DNA from: Talaromyces rugulosus
Taxonomy: Eukaryota > Ascomycota > Eurotiomycetes > Eurotiales > Trichocomaceae
Direction of reading: 5' to 3'
Assembly: GCF_013368755.1 (NCBI RefSeq)
Contig: NC_049565.1
Span: 558,001-622,000, forward strand
Length of the DNA: 64,000 bases
Under the pieces are notes generated by a model, which made no database searches, was not told the origin of the DNA, and saw only the letters and a list, made by a program, of their open reading frames with translations. Made by a program: the position numbers and the translations under genes. Below, in pieces: positions 23,443 through 33,184 of the stretch; the first letter of the stretch is position 1, and each line of letters opens with the position of its first letter.

Positions 23443-26400
23443 ATGCCGCTGCAGAAGGGATTCGCGGCGTATTGGGACAGGGCGCGAGAGACGGGTGCGG
23501 ACCAGAATCGACAGGGCATCGATGGGCAGGTCGTGCGGAAGAGGGTCGTCCCGAGTACCACGAAAGCTTACGACAAGGTGACCACGATGTTCGAAGAGTG
23601 AGTAGACCCTGGCCCAGGTCGTGGAGCGTGAGGGCTGACGCGGGCCCTTCCCGTCATGGCCAGCTACTGCACGAAGTACGGTCTACAGGCGGCCGTCGCG
23701 GCGTACGACATGAGAACGCTCAAGGACTTCATGAATATCGTCAGCTGGGGCATCGAAGGGAAGTACGGCGACCCGACCCCGGGAGAGCAGGCCATTATTT
23801 GCAAGTGGAATTATTTGACGGCCAATATCCGCCGCAAATACGGCAAGGACGTCCCTCGCGAGGCGACTTCCTCAGTGACCAACGTGAGGCTCTCCCCTCC
23901 GGTGGCGGGAGGCTCCAGCTAACCTGTAGACAGTATCTGCAGACATTTGTGATCCCGAGCATCGGAGCCGCGAGCCGGAAACGTCCCAAGAGGCAAGCGA
24001 CCACGTCCCGTTTCGTGCACCTGGTGGCGACCCTGTGGGAACGTGACTGGCATTTGTATCGGCAGCCCCAGGCTCGGGTGAGTCTGTCAGCGGAAATCCT
24101 AGTCTACAGCAGTAGCTCGGCGAGAATTGGTGAGATGATCCAGTCCAGCAGCCGCCCAGGGACGGGCAAGGGCGTCTATTTCCGGGTAAGTCTCGCGGCC
24201 GTCTTTCTTCCCCCCCCCCCCCCCCCTCCCTCTACTGCTTCTTCATCTCATCCTAGGGAGGGAGACGGTCGACGGCTGGCTGATGCGTCCCCTTCTTTTG
24301 TAGGATGTCGTCATGGTGGTCTTCCGTAATGAGGAAGGGATGGCGGAGTTCGCGGTCCGTGTCGTTCGACCGGCCAAGGGTCAAACGTACAATCCTGAGA
24401 ACAAGTAAGTCTGGCATCCTTTCCCTTCATCAACATGGCGGCGACGGGGTGGGCCACTGACAGCACGACGGGGAGATCAGCCCAGAGCATGCCATGCACG
24501 AAGGCCGCGGTGCGAAGCCCTTCTTTCTCAACCCGGTGCTGATGTTTCTCGCTCTTTGGATCGCCCGTGGTGCCTTTCGAGACTACTCCACGGTCGACCA
24601 GATCCTTGACATCCCCCCGCCGGCGCAGGGAAGAGATGCCCATGTCCTCCACTGGCGAGATGGGAACCTTCCCCTCTTTCCAGGGGTCGATCAACGGATC
24701 CAGAAAGCGAACGCTTTCGACGCCCACCGTTACTTCCTGGGTAAACGTGCCGGGTTTCCGTACCCCCCCACGATTCATGAGATCCGGGCGGAGGGCGTCA
24801 GTCTCGTGGGTCAGTACATCCCCCACGGCGGCGCGGCGTCACAGGGAGAGGGATTTGTGCCCGTTGCTAATGTCTTGTCTCAGATAGCATGTATTCAGGG
24901 TCGAAACGTATGAAGCATGCCGGCCACGCCAACCCTCGAATACACAACAAATTCTACGAGCCCAATCTGGCCACCGATCTGCAGAGTTTGCAGGAAGGCA
25001 ACGACCCCCGTACCTTGGTCAACGAGGTCTTCCGTGAGCTGTCCATTCCTCGTCACCCCGACCTGGCCCAGGAACTGCCCGCGGCGGAGCAATATCGGCT
25101 CCAACAGAGAGAAGACTACCGAGACATTCAACGGGCTCTGGCCGATGGCCAAACCGGGATAAACCGCAGTCGCCTGTACACGAAACTGCGAGGACTGGAG
25201 AAGCGGGCCTTGGATGTGTTCCAGCGATCACAGCAGCAAGCTGGTCCCATCGAACCCGGCTGTGAAGACGATGACGGCTACTCCTTAGGTCCGCAACGGT
25301 CTCGGTACGCCCGAGCCTGCCGCCTGATGCCCCTGCGTCGACGGTTGGCGGAAAACATCTTCAAAGTAGGCCATCTTCGGAGCCCCCTGGGCCGTCAGGT
25401 GCTGGCAGATCTCATCGCGCTGGCCGGTCAGCGTCACGAGATCGAGATCCGGACGGGCTTAGAAGCGGACCGGTGCCATTGCGACGTCGCACACGATAGC
25501 AACGACGGTGCCAGCAGCTCCAGCGGTGAGGAAAGCGACGATGGCTGGAACAGTAGTGTGGGCGATGGGAGCGGTGACGACGGTGATGCGGGCTGCGTGA
25601 GGGACACGACTGGGAGGCAGAGGTAAGAGACCCGACCCGGGTCGTACCCCAGTAACCACAAGACGAGCGACGAGCTGACCGGTTCTGTGCCAGCCCGAAC
25701 ATCGGGTCGTACGGCCATCCCGCAGCTCGATGGCGCCACATTCATCGATGCCATCGGACGTATCTGTTTAGGAAGCATGGCTTCGGGGAGTTCTGCTTCA
25801 TCTGCGACACCTGGTTCACGGGTCGGCCGCAGTGGGAGGAACACTGCCGGTCACACGTGGGCAACCCGTCCACAATCCCAGCGCAGTGTAATCCTCTGAT
25901 CTACGGAGCGACGTTGGTCCACCCGGGTTTCTGTCCCGTCTGTCTTGGCAATGGCCACTTCTCGCAGTACCTTGATCGCGGTTCGTGGAAGAAGCACGTC
26001 GACGCTTGTTTTGGTGTCTGGGTGGGGTCCCACCGTCGCCCGTTGTCCTGCCCGTTTCCCCACCCCAAATGTGCGGCGCTTGCCGTGGACCCGTTGACGC
26101 TTGTTTTCCACTGGTGGGACATTCACGTGATTTCAATCCCACGGGAGACAGTTGACAAACTGCAAGACGTGGACCTAACTGTTGAATCGATCGCTCCCTC
26201 GCGGCAGCGTGGATTTGCCTTTATCGATCAAACCCAGTTCGCCAAGGCGCGCGTCCTCGCGGGTGATGATGGCGTGCGTCCAGGTCGCTCCGGGAAACGG
26301 GGTGTTCCGTCCATCGCCGAGGACGTAAAGACGGACCGGCGGCGGGCACGTGACCTGTCACGAGGGGAGGCGTCCACCGATGATTGCCAGCCAGCCAAGC

Positions 26401-26600
26401 GCCTGAAGACTCGCAAATATCCAACCATCGCTGTTGTGATACCGTGGTCGCCCTTGTGGTCTTCAACGAGGTCGACGGCTCTTAGTCCTGGGCGGCTCGT
26501 AGATCAGAGAGGATCAGGGCACACGCCAATGACGGAGTTGAACACCCAAAAAAGTAGGAACTCGCGGAGTGCTTGCTCCTTTCATCTGAACCACACATAA
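23443..26600 (+). CDS. DUF3435-family tyrosine recombinase (Starship captain-like), seven exons
   Basis: My model joins 23443..23597, 23664..23883, 23934..24185, 24304..24404, 24481..24809, 24884..25622 and 25694..26600. It is in frame throughout and gives 900 aa with no stop or frameshift. Early exons hold STTKAYDKV and YCTKYGLQAAVAAYD, the DUF3435 N-terminal pattern. Tyrosine-recombinase residues can be proposed in order: Arg in SSARIGEM, then HEIR (YPPTIHEIRAEG), then KHAGHANPRIHNKFYEPN with His and a candidate nucleophilic Tyr. Between them lies FFLNPVLMFLALWIARGAF, typical of the family. The last exon has a C2H2-like finger (FCFICDTWFTGRPQWEEHC then RSH) and a second Cys/His cluster. Family members cut and join DNA by tyrosine catalysis, and captains mobilise giant Starship elements. 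GC content is far above its left neighbour. Whether it is active, or the first gene of an element, is unproven. Confidence 0.8.
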
Positions 26601-26830
26601 TAACAACCATAATTAGAATCAGGTGTGCATAGGTAGACGTCCAGCCACCCCATTTTATCATGTGTGCTCATGCATTAAGTAAGCTATAATCACCGATTCG
26701 ATTCACATGGTTGTACACGCCTCTTCATTATACTGTTTCCTTACCTTCCTTCCCCCATGTCTTGCCTTCGCCGGTTAATTGGAGGGTGGATCTTCGTCAA
26801 AAAATTTCATTCAATAGTCTTCTTACGCAA

Positions 26831-26831
<1 letters not shown>

Positions 26832-26900
<69 letters not shown>
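26832..26900 (+). repeat. Uninterrupted poly(C) tract of 69 bases
   Basis: Sixty-nine consecutive C residues are followed by six A. Reading frames through it give poly-proline ORFs that are artefacts. The plus strand could form an i-motif and the minus strand a G-quadruplex. Exact length is unreliable in any assembly. Confidence 0.9.
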
Positions 26901-26902
<2 letters not shown>

Positions 26903-27003
26903 AAAAGACCTGTAAGGAGGCGGGGCTGTATATTAGTAGTAGCGAGTATTGTTCCAATTTTAGAATTTATTCAAGTAATAGACTATTTGACTGGAAATAC
27001 GGA

Positions 27004-27834
27004 TTATCTTAATGTCAATGCAGTGATAGGATTTGGATAGTCTCCATTTCCTTCTCGGGAAATGAGAAACTGGCGCCGACTGTAAGAGCTCTCAAAAACG
27101 GCCTGCATCAACGATTTTCGATCGTCTACATGATAAAAATGGTTCAAGACAAAACCAGCGCGAATAGCTCTTCGAGATGCCCATTTAAGAATAAGACGCT
27201 CAACAGCTGTAGGATCCGCCATTTCAAATCTCGATACGGATCCGTTGCTGCCAATAATGCCTGAAGGGCTGATAACCTGCAAATCCCTCTCATTGAAAAA
27301 GCAACATAAGGAGTACGGCAAGTAGTCTTCCCTATATCGGAGAAGTGCTTTAAGGTTTTTTGGTTCTAGTTTAATCCGCTCCGTTCCATAGAGATGAATG
27401 TTTAATCGAAGACCTAATCTAGGAAACACGATGTCGCTGGTTCCCCTGTCGAATTCATATGGTCCCTGTAAACTTTGGAGAAGTAAATTTCTCCAGACTT
27501 CTGAATCTAGAAACATCATCCAATTCTCATACTGTGGATCTCCTTCTCTTCGTGGGTTTTTTGCCTCCATGTGCGTATGAAGAACAATAAACATATCCTT
27601 CCGTCGATCCGTGGATAATACGAGATCATAGAGATCAGCACCTATAAGACATGGCCTAACCCCACATACGTCAATGATTAGATTTATCCAGCTTTCATTT
27701 TTAAATATCTTTTGCCATATAATGGAAGCGGGATGTTTTTTCCATGAGAAAGCATCGTGTAGGCTATTTTTTGATATAGGATTGAGATAATCAGAAATAT
27801 GAAGAACCAATTCATCGGGAAGCTTGCTTCTCAT
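27004..27834 (-). CDS. F-box-like protein, 276 aa
   Basis: A single exon. The N-terminus MRSKLPDELVLHISDYLNP resembles the start of an F-box (LP.EL...I..YL), which recruits substrates to SCF ubiquitin ligases through Skp1. The rest has no recognised repeats; it is a mixed alpha/beta-looking sequence such as RLILKWASRRAIRAGFVLNHF. Similar lone F-box-like genes are abundant in gene-poor fungal regions. The gene lies directly downstream of, and convergent with, the recombinase. Function unknown. Confidence 0.6.
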   Translation of the reverse strand: MRSKLPDELVLHISDYLNPISKNSLHDAFSWKKHPASIIWQKIFKNESWINLIIDVCGVRPCLIGADLYDLVLSTDRRKDMFIVLHTHMEAKNPRREGDPQYENWMMFLDSEVWRNLLLQSLQGPYEFDRGTSDIVFPRLGLRLNIHLYGTERIKLEPKNLKALLRYREDYLPYSLCCFFNERDLQVISPSGIIGSNGSVSRFEMADPTAVERLILKWASRRAIRAGFVLNHFYHVDDRKSLMQAVFESSYSRRQFLISREGNGDYPNPITALTLR

Positions 27835-28644
27835 TGAAATTGATAGGTGGGAATCTTAAATTTTACTTCTTGTACGAGGACTGAGCCAAAAATATATGGG
27901 AGATATATATACTTCCGGGAGGTCGGATACAGAACCCAGTTGTTAATTCGGGCGCCTTGCGGGAGGGAGGTAAAATGGGATCCATACTGCTGAGCTTCAT
28001 CGAGCAATCCATGCTTTCCTAGCGATATCTCTTGATTGAGGTATCATTGTTAACGTTATCCACAAATTTTGCCCAACGTAGAATAGATACCTATATTGAG
28101 TCATACTATTTCTGTCATATCTCCACGTAATCTCGGTTGCAGCGGATTCTACCGCTGAAGGTGACGTGGAAGGCGTCTCTGGACTATCCCAGTCACCAAT
28201 AATCTGGACCCGGGTGTAATAACCCTGGTCTGACCGGAGCCTGGGTGGTATGGGGCCACGTCAGATTGGTCGAGGTGCTCAGCTAAGTTCAGGAATCAGG
28301 GTCAGAAAAAGGCAGGTCAGGCCGGTAAGGGGTTAGTGGTTGTCATCCCGTTCCAACCCATCAATGCTTTCAGCAGCATTCTGGATTGTGGGCAGCTTCA
28401 CGTGCTGAAGGTGATATGGGGGATCGGATTGGTGCCGTTTTCCGGTAAGATACCGTAACCGGGCAAGGTAATAGTCCGGCTTGCACAGGGGTAGAGAAGG
28501 GAGGGGGGCCAGCACTATGACGTTAGTCATTGATGGATTCATCAGTTATCCATAAGCCGTACTTTTCCTTCCTCCAGTGCAAATTAGCCCATTTCCAGTA
28601 ACTCCGGATCCGCAGATACACCCATCGATGCCACAACCCTGAAA
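27835..28644. other. Intergenic region between two divergent F-box-type genes
   Basis: No gene with support; only short overlapping ORFs. It presumably contains the two divergent promoters. No repeat was recognised. Confidence 0.45.
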
Positions 28645-29574
28645 ATGAACGCACTTATTGACCTTCCAGCTGAAATACGTCTCAATATTTGCGAGTTCCT
28701 GTGTCGTGAGGATATCTATGCATTCTGTCAAGCGTGCCACTTTTCACAAGTCCCCCCCGAATATGTGCGTCTATGTGGTGGCATAGAATCGGTTTTCCGA
28801 TGGGCAGTTGCGAGATACAGTCGCGTCGAAGACATGGAAATCAACACCCTCAACATGTTATTCGAAAAAAAGAAGTATGAATACAGCATTATCCGTATCG
28901 GTGGCAGACCCGCACTGTTATACGCTGCTATTACCAGAAACCATGCGGCAGTTAGTCTCTTCATAAAAAATGGCTTTGTCGTGACAAGTGACAGTTACAA
29001 TTATCACTGCGGCAACATGATTTCCCTTCAACTCGATGTTTTCCAAATTGCGTTATACGGAGTGGTCTCAGTCATTGAAATGATGATTGATTGTTTCCCT
29101 GCAGTCAAAAACGTCGTCTGGAGATATATGGAACGCCATATGGTCCCTTCGGGTGCTTTAGAAAGCGGGCCTAAAGCTATTGAGTGTTTTTTATTGATGA
29201 CACCTCCCAAACGTCATCAGAAGATATTGTCTCAAGGGGTGTCTTGGATTATTCTGCATGAAAATATCTGCCTAACCGAGAAAATAAAGGCCGTGGGGCT
29301 CCTCCTCCAGCAGGGGGCCAATGGATATTATCCGTGCGGCAGAACCCCGCTTGAGTCCGCAGCAAGTCGCGGTTACGTTGAAATTGTCCAACTGCTAGTT
29401 CAGGAAAAATACGATCCAAGGTTAAGATCATCTCGGAATGCACGGAAGCTGGCGAGAAAACACAGGCACAGTCAAGTCGTGGAGATTTTAAGGGGCAAGA
29501 GCCACAATGGCCGCAAGATAACGGCAAGAGGTCGGAAAGGCCAGCCCGGTGGAACATCACAGGCCGGTGGTTGA
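28645..29574 (+). CDS. F-box/ankyrin-repeat protein, 309 aa
   Basis: A single exon from ATG. Residues 1-40 (LIDLPAEIRLNICEFLCRED) look like an F-box. Ankyrin-type helices follow: RPALLYAAITRNHAAVSLFIKNG (about 91-113) and, best conserved, GRTPLESAASRGYVEIVQLL (about 230-249). The C-terminus is basic and Gly/Arg-rich. Proteins pairing an F-box with ankyrin repeats are expanded in filamentous fungi and probably act as ubiquitin-ligase adaptors. No target can be inferred. Confidence 0.7.
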   Translation: MNALIDLPAEIRLNICEFLCREDIYAFCQACHFSQVPPEYVRLCGGIESVFRWAVARYSRVEDMEINTLNMLFEKKKYEYSIIRIGGRPALLYAAITRNHAAVSLFIKNGFVVTSDSYNYHCGNMISLQLDVFQIALYGVVSVIEMMIDCFPAVKNVVWRYMERHMVPSGALESGPKAIECFLLMTPPKRHQKILSQGVSWIILHENICLTEKIKAVGLLLQQGANGYYPCGRTPLESAASRGYVEIVQLLVQEKYDPRLRSSRNARKLARKHRHSQVVEILRGKSHNGRKITARGRKGQPGGTSQAGG

Positions 29575-29841
29575 TGAATGGTGTTACTGTCGATTTCGAT
29601 AGATGCCCGTTTATTTCGACAGATGAGGAAAACTTAATATCCAACTTTGAACAGTTTATAATATCTTTACATACTAGGGTTGTATAAGAATACATGTGCA
29701 TGCTTGCTAATTCTACTGTATTAGTTTAACATACCTTTTTTGTTCTGGAGTTAGCAGAGCGCGAATGCTGAAAAGAATTTTCTAATTATATATAATTGAT
29801 ATGATGTGATCGTCAAATTAGTTTTTTGAGTTTGCATCGAG

Positions 29842-30645
29842 GTCGACAGACAGATTAACCAACTCCTTGCTCAGGCCGACCCTGAGGACAGTGATGATGA
29901 CAGTCCCGACCATAAGAAGTGGGAACTACCTATCCCTAAATACATCTTCCCCGAGCGGGCACGGCTTTTTGAGAATTTTTATGGGCCGGAGGCAGAGAAC
30001 TTTGAGGACGACAAGCTTCTTGCAAGACGTATCCAGACGACCAAAGATATGGTTGCGCTCAGTAAGCTCTGTGAGCCAAATCGGCGGGGTAATCGGGTCA
30101 ACTGGAATTTCGATGGTGACGAGTCAGAGAAATCGGAAGAGCCGTGGATCCACGAAGAGGAGACTCTCGACTGTCCAACGGATGTTTGCATCATCTGTTA
30201 CGGCCTATCGCGCCGTTCAGCTTCCAATCCGCCTCCACATAGATTTCCTCCTAAGCGACAAGATTCTCTCCGTCGTCATCTCATCGACTGTCACCTCGCC
30301 AATGCGCACGGCGGAATCAGCTGCACCTGGGAGGTCTGCCGTGATGTTCCCAAGTTCGCCGAAATCACCGATTTTTTGGCCCATAGTCTATACGTGCACG
30401 CATATGACATCAAGATCCAGCCAAAACATCTTCCAGCAAGGCATCCTGTCTGCCGCAGTGAGCATTCTTCTCTTGATGACTCAGAGTATCTTTCGGAATC
30501 CGATCGCCATTCCGGTATAGACACTCCAGCGTCCTCCATCAGCGCTGAAATGGCGACTATCGACCCTCGCTTGCTCGAATCCGACCCCGCCCCTGCCACG
30601 AAGTTTTCACTGCGTCGGTCAAAGAGAATTAAAATGTCTCTGTGA
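29842..30645 (+). pseudogene. 5'-truncated DUF3435/FluG-domain-like gene, C-terminal part
   Basis: An open frame of 267 codons ends at TGA (30643-30645) and has no upstream recombinase core. It reads VDRQINQLLAQADPEDSD, KWELPIPKYIFPERARLFEN and then a zinc-finger-like stretch with CIICYGLSRR...PPKRQDSLRRHLIDCHL, ISCTWEVC and FLAHSLYVHAYDI. A Cys-x2-Cys...His pattern after an acidic linker is the usual C-terminal arrangement of DUF3435 proteins, comparable with the finger of the intact gene at 23.4-26.6 kb. A stop closes the frame just upstream of 29830. I take it as a relic of a second recombinase; a small independent zinc-finger gene is the alternative. Confidence 0.5.
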
Positions 30646-31065
30646 AATACGTTCATTGATACTGAGGTACGAGATCGATCATGTCTAGGCTATCTCTTCA
30701 TATGACAGGCCCTTATTCGCTTTTCTATGGCCTACGAGTTGATCGTAGAAAGCGTTGCGCCTCATCACCTATGAATCAAAAGCCACCGTGGCGCTGGATA
30801 CGGTGGTTTCGAGCTTTTTGTGACGACCGGAAATTTTGTGCACAATCAGTACACCAGCTGTGTTTATCAGTGTCGTGTTGCCGGAGACTGCTTTTGCTGT
30901 TAAATTCCTGCCTACAGTTATTGCAATAGCGATCCCTGAGGTGCCGTTTCGGGGTTTGAAAGGTGTATGAAATGATTCCGGAATAACTGGATATAATGCT
31001 TTGCTTTCTGCTGCATGAAAATCCTTATTCAGATTTATGGTTCAATTTAGCGGAATGAGGTGTTC
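30646..31065. other. Intergenic region, nothing recognised
   Basis: Only short ORFs without family features between the truncated zinc-finger gene and the BTB fragment. Confidence 0.4.
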
Positions 31066-31278
31066 CTACCAGACTTCTTTTTCTAGCTGAACAACTCTTT
31101 CCATCATGAGAGTGGAGAACTGGTATCCAAATTCTGGAAAATTTTTCAGAACCTCGTGAAACCGCGTTGACTCCCTTAGAGTAGAAATGCGTTGGATGGC
31201 GACTGCTAATAAAGCTTCACACAGGTCTGATCCACCAGGGCATTCCGGCCCATAAACATACTCAATAAGAGCAGACAC
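31066..31278 (-). pseudogene. BTB/POZ-protein C-terminal fragment cut at the inverted-repeat junction
   Basis: The minus frame reads SALIEYVYGPECPGG, LLAVAIQRISTLRE and FGYQFSTLMMERVVQLEKE before its stop. This resembles the part after the BTB fold of fungal BTB proteins (VYxLADKY-type region, then helices). The open frame ends upstream exactly where the 868-bp repeat begins (31279), so the 5' part is missing. It is probably a gene broken by the duplication event. Confidence 0.5.
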
Positions 31279-32146
31279 ACTTTATAGCTAGCGGTGACAG
31301 GACGGTCATGTACTCGGGTCTGCGCAGTATGTTTCCTTTTCGCGAGTATAAATGATACATGCCCAGTATTAGCAATCCTGATGCTATACAACTCGAAGGC
31401 GGGAGAATCTCGCTCAAGCAGCTGGACACATAGCCATTGCCCCAGATCGAGCACTGCGCCATGCGGTATTGTCTCTGGATTTCTCTCTCTCTTTATTTTC
31501 TTCTTATAGTCAGAGCGTCTGTGTGCATTTGCTAGTTTTGTGAGAGTAGCACACGAAGAATCAATTGCTGCCTATGTATCCTCTGATATTCTCGTTGTTG
31601 TTGATGATGTTCTTGTTGCTGCCTGGGATCTGCATACAATGCAGCTTGTTCTCATTATTCATGTTACCAAAGACACAAGGATTAATACTAAGGACCAGTT
31701 TGGTCTAATTTACGAATAGTTGACGGAACAAAGAAGCCAATACGTACCCCTAATTAACTATCCCCCGTTCGGCAGAACAACGTCCCCTCTATTAATCCAA
31801 CAAGTGCGTAAATGCATCTCTGTAAAATTACTTCGCGTAAATATAACCACCAAGTCAACGTATGGGCACTGATCATAATATCCCAACATATACCGAGACT
31901 GGGCATGTGACCGCACCGCAGATCGTTACATTTTATTACTTCATGACATGGTCAGAGGTGAAAGCTTCAACTACCTGGCTTCCTTCGTCTCCACCCGGTC
32001 TCGAGACTCCACTCGAGCAGCGGAACATAGAACCCATATTGTAATTTACGAGGCCCAGAAATAATTGCTTGGCGTTTCCACTTTACTAATTTAGCTTTGG
32101 ATTCAAATATTTGGCCAGGCGGTGTATATGAAACAGTTACTTATAG
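31279..32146 (-). repeat. Left arm of an 868-bp inverted repeat; truncated copy of the exporter's promoter and first 61 codons
   Basis: This segment is the reverse complement of 58299-59166. Paired positions sum to 90445 along the whole length, and I saw no mismatch in the stretches compared; the two ORFs within it translate identically. It contains the ABC exporter's promoter and start codon (A of ATG at 31462 on the minus strand). The coding part runs for 61 codons to AIK and then diverges into five unrelated residues and a stop. The copy is therefore a pseudogene 5' end facing outward. Confidence 0.9.
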
Positions 32147-33184
32147 TGAGGAATTCTTTATTAAGAATACTACTAGTACCGTTTGTGGTTTTAAGTTGCG
32201 CATTTGTAAACCTAACTTGGCAAAGTGTACTATAGAATCCAACAGCAGTTATATTATAAATATTCTAACTATATTACTGGTAATTTAGTCTTAATACTAA
32301 ATTTATATAAATAAATGTAAGTACTACTTTAAGTAATATTCTAAAATCTTTACAGTATTATAAATATAACGCAAGTAGATGTGTAGATAGCGGAGATCAA
32401 GTTTCAGGTCCTTACGACTCCCGCGCCGTGTAATACTCTCGGTCATAGAAGGTCTCAATGCCCTTAATTAATTTTTTTTATATGATTATTATTTGGGGAA
32501 ATTTTCTACTAAGTTTTCCTTGGGGTCGCTTGCTGAAAGTCTCTATTGACTTATGCTCAGACTGGTATAGGTTGTTTTGAGCCAGATGCATAAACCGAGA
32601 ATACTGGTCTCACCCTTCCACACTAAGTCTCAGTCCACGCTCCAGTAGATCGCTGTATGTAATGAGTACACGGTATCATCAGCAATCTAATGTCTGTATT
32701 GTCTGTATTACATGTACCATCCTTAGGCTGTTGGGAGGGTTCGTATGGACGCTAGTATTGCCAAAGTTTTTCCAAATATAAGTTAAATTATGTGTTATAC
32801 AGTGACGTAATATAACATAATGTAACCTACGCTGATCAGATTTTGACCTGATTTGCCATTGGGGTCTGAGATGGCAAATAGTCGGTCTGTCAGGGAGAAA
32901 GCATCAAAAGTTCGGACTGTCTTTGGCAATTGTAACATAAACCCAGATCACCAAGGCCATTGACAAATTATTATAAGGTCCCAGGCTAATCTCGCGTGTT
33001 TTACTCCCTTCTCATTCCTTCAGTATATAATACTCTTTAAAAAAATCCGCACCGAGAACTACATTGGTATTTTAACGCTGTGTGTTCCACAAACAGTTGT
33101 GATCTACTAAGGATATTGTCAAAAGTTCGAAGTACCCAGCAAATTCGTCAATCAAAAAAAACAAAAAAAATAATTCGGAAAGAG
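32147..33184. promoter_or_regulatory. Upstream region of the ammonia-lyase gene with a 9-bp inverted repeat
   Basis: About 1 kb with no supported gene. ATTTGCCAT (32851-32859) and its complement ATGGCAAAT (32871-32879) form a perfect inverted repeat 11 bases apart, about 310 bp before the start codon. This suits a dimeric regulator. A TATA-like run (AGTATATAATAC) lies near 33022. Confidence 0.45.

Noticed and set aside
24889..25626. A separate 245-aa gene starting at 24889
   Set aside because: Its frame is joined by a good intron to the upstream exons and supplies the end of the recombinase catalytic region, so it is an exon.
26711..27040. ORF with a long polyproline stretch
   Set aside because: It is a translation of the poly(C) tract and overlaps the F-box gene at its end.
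31262..31462. A 66-aa protein identical to the exporter N-terminus
   Set aside because: It is the truncated copy inside the left repeat arm; it has only 61 matching codons and no transport domain, so it is not a gene.
31862..32044. A 60-aa ORF identical at 58401-58583
   Set aside because: Identity comes from the inverted repeat, and it lies in the exporter promoter in both arms; no sign of coding selection.
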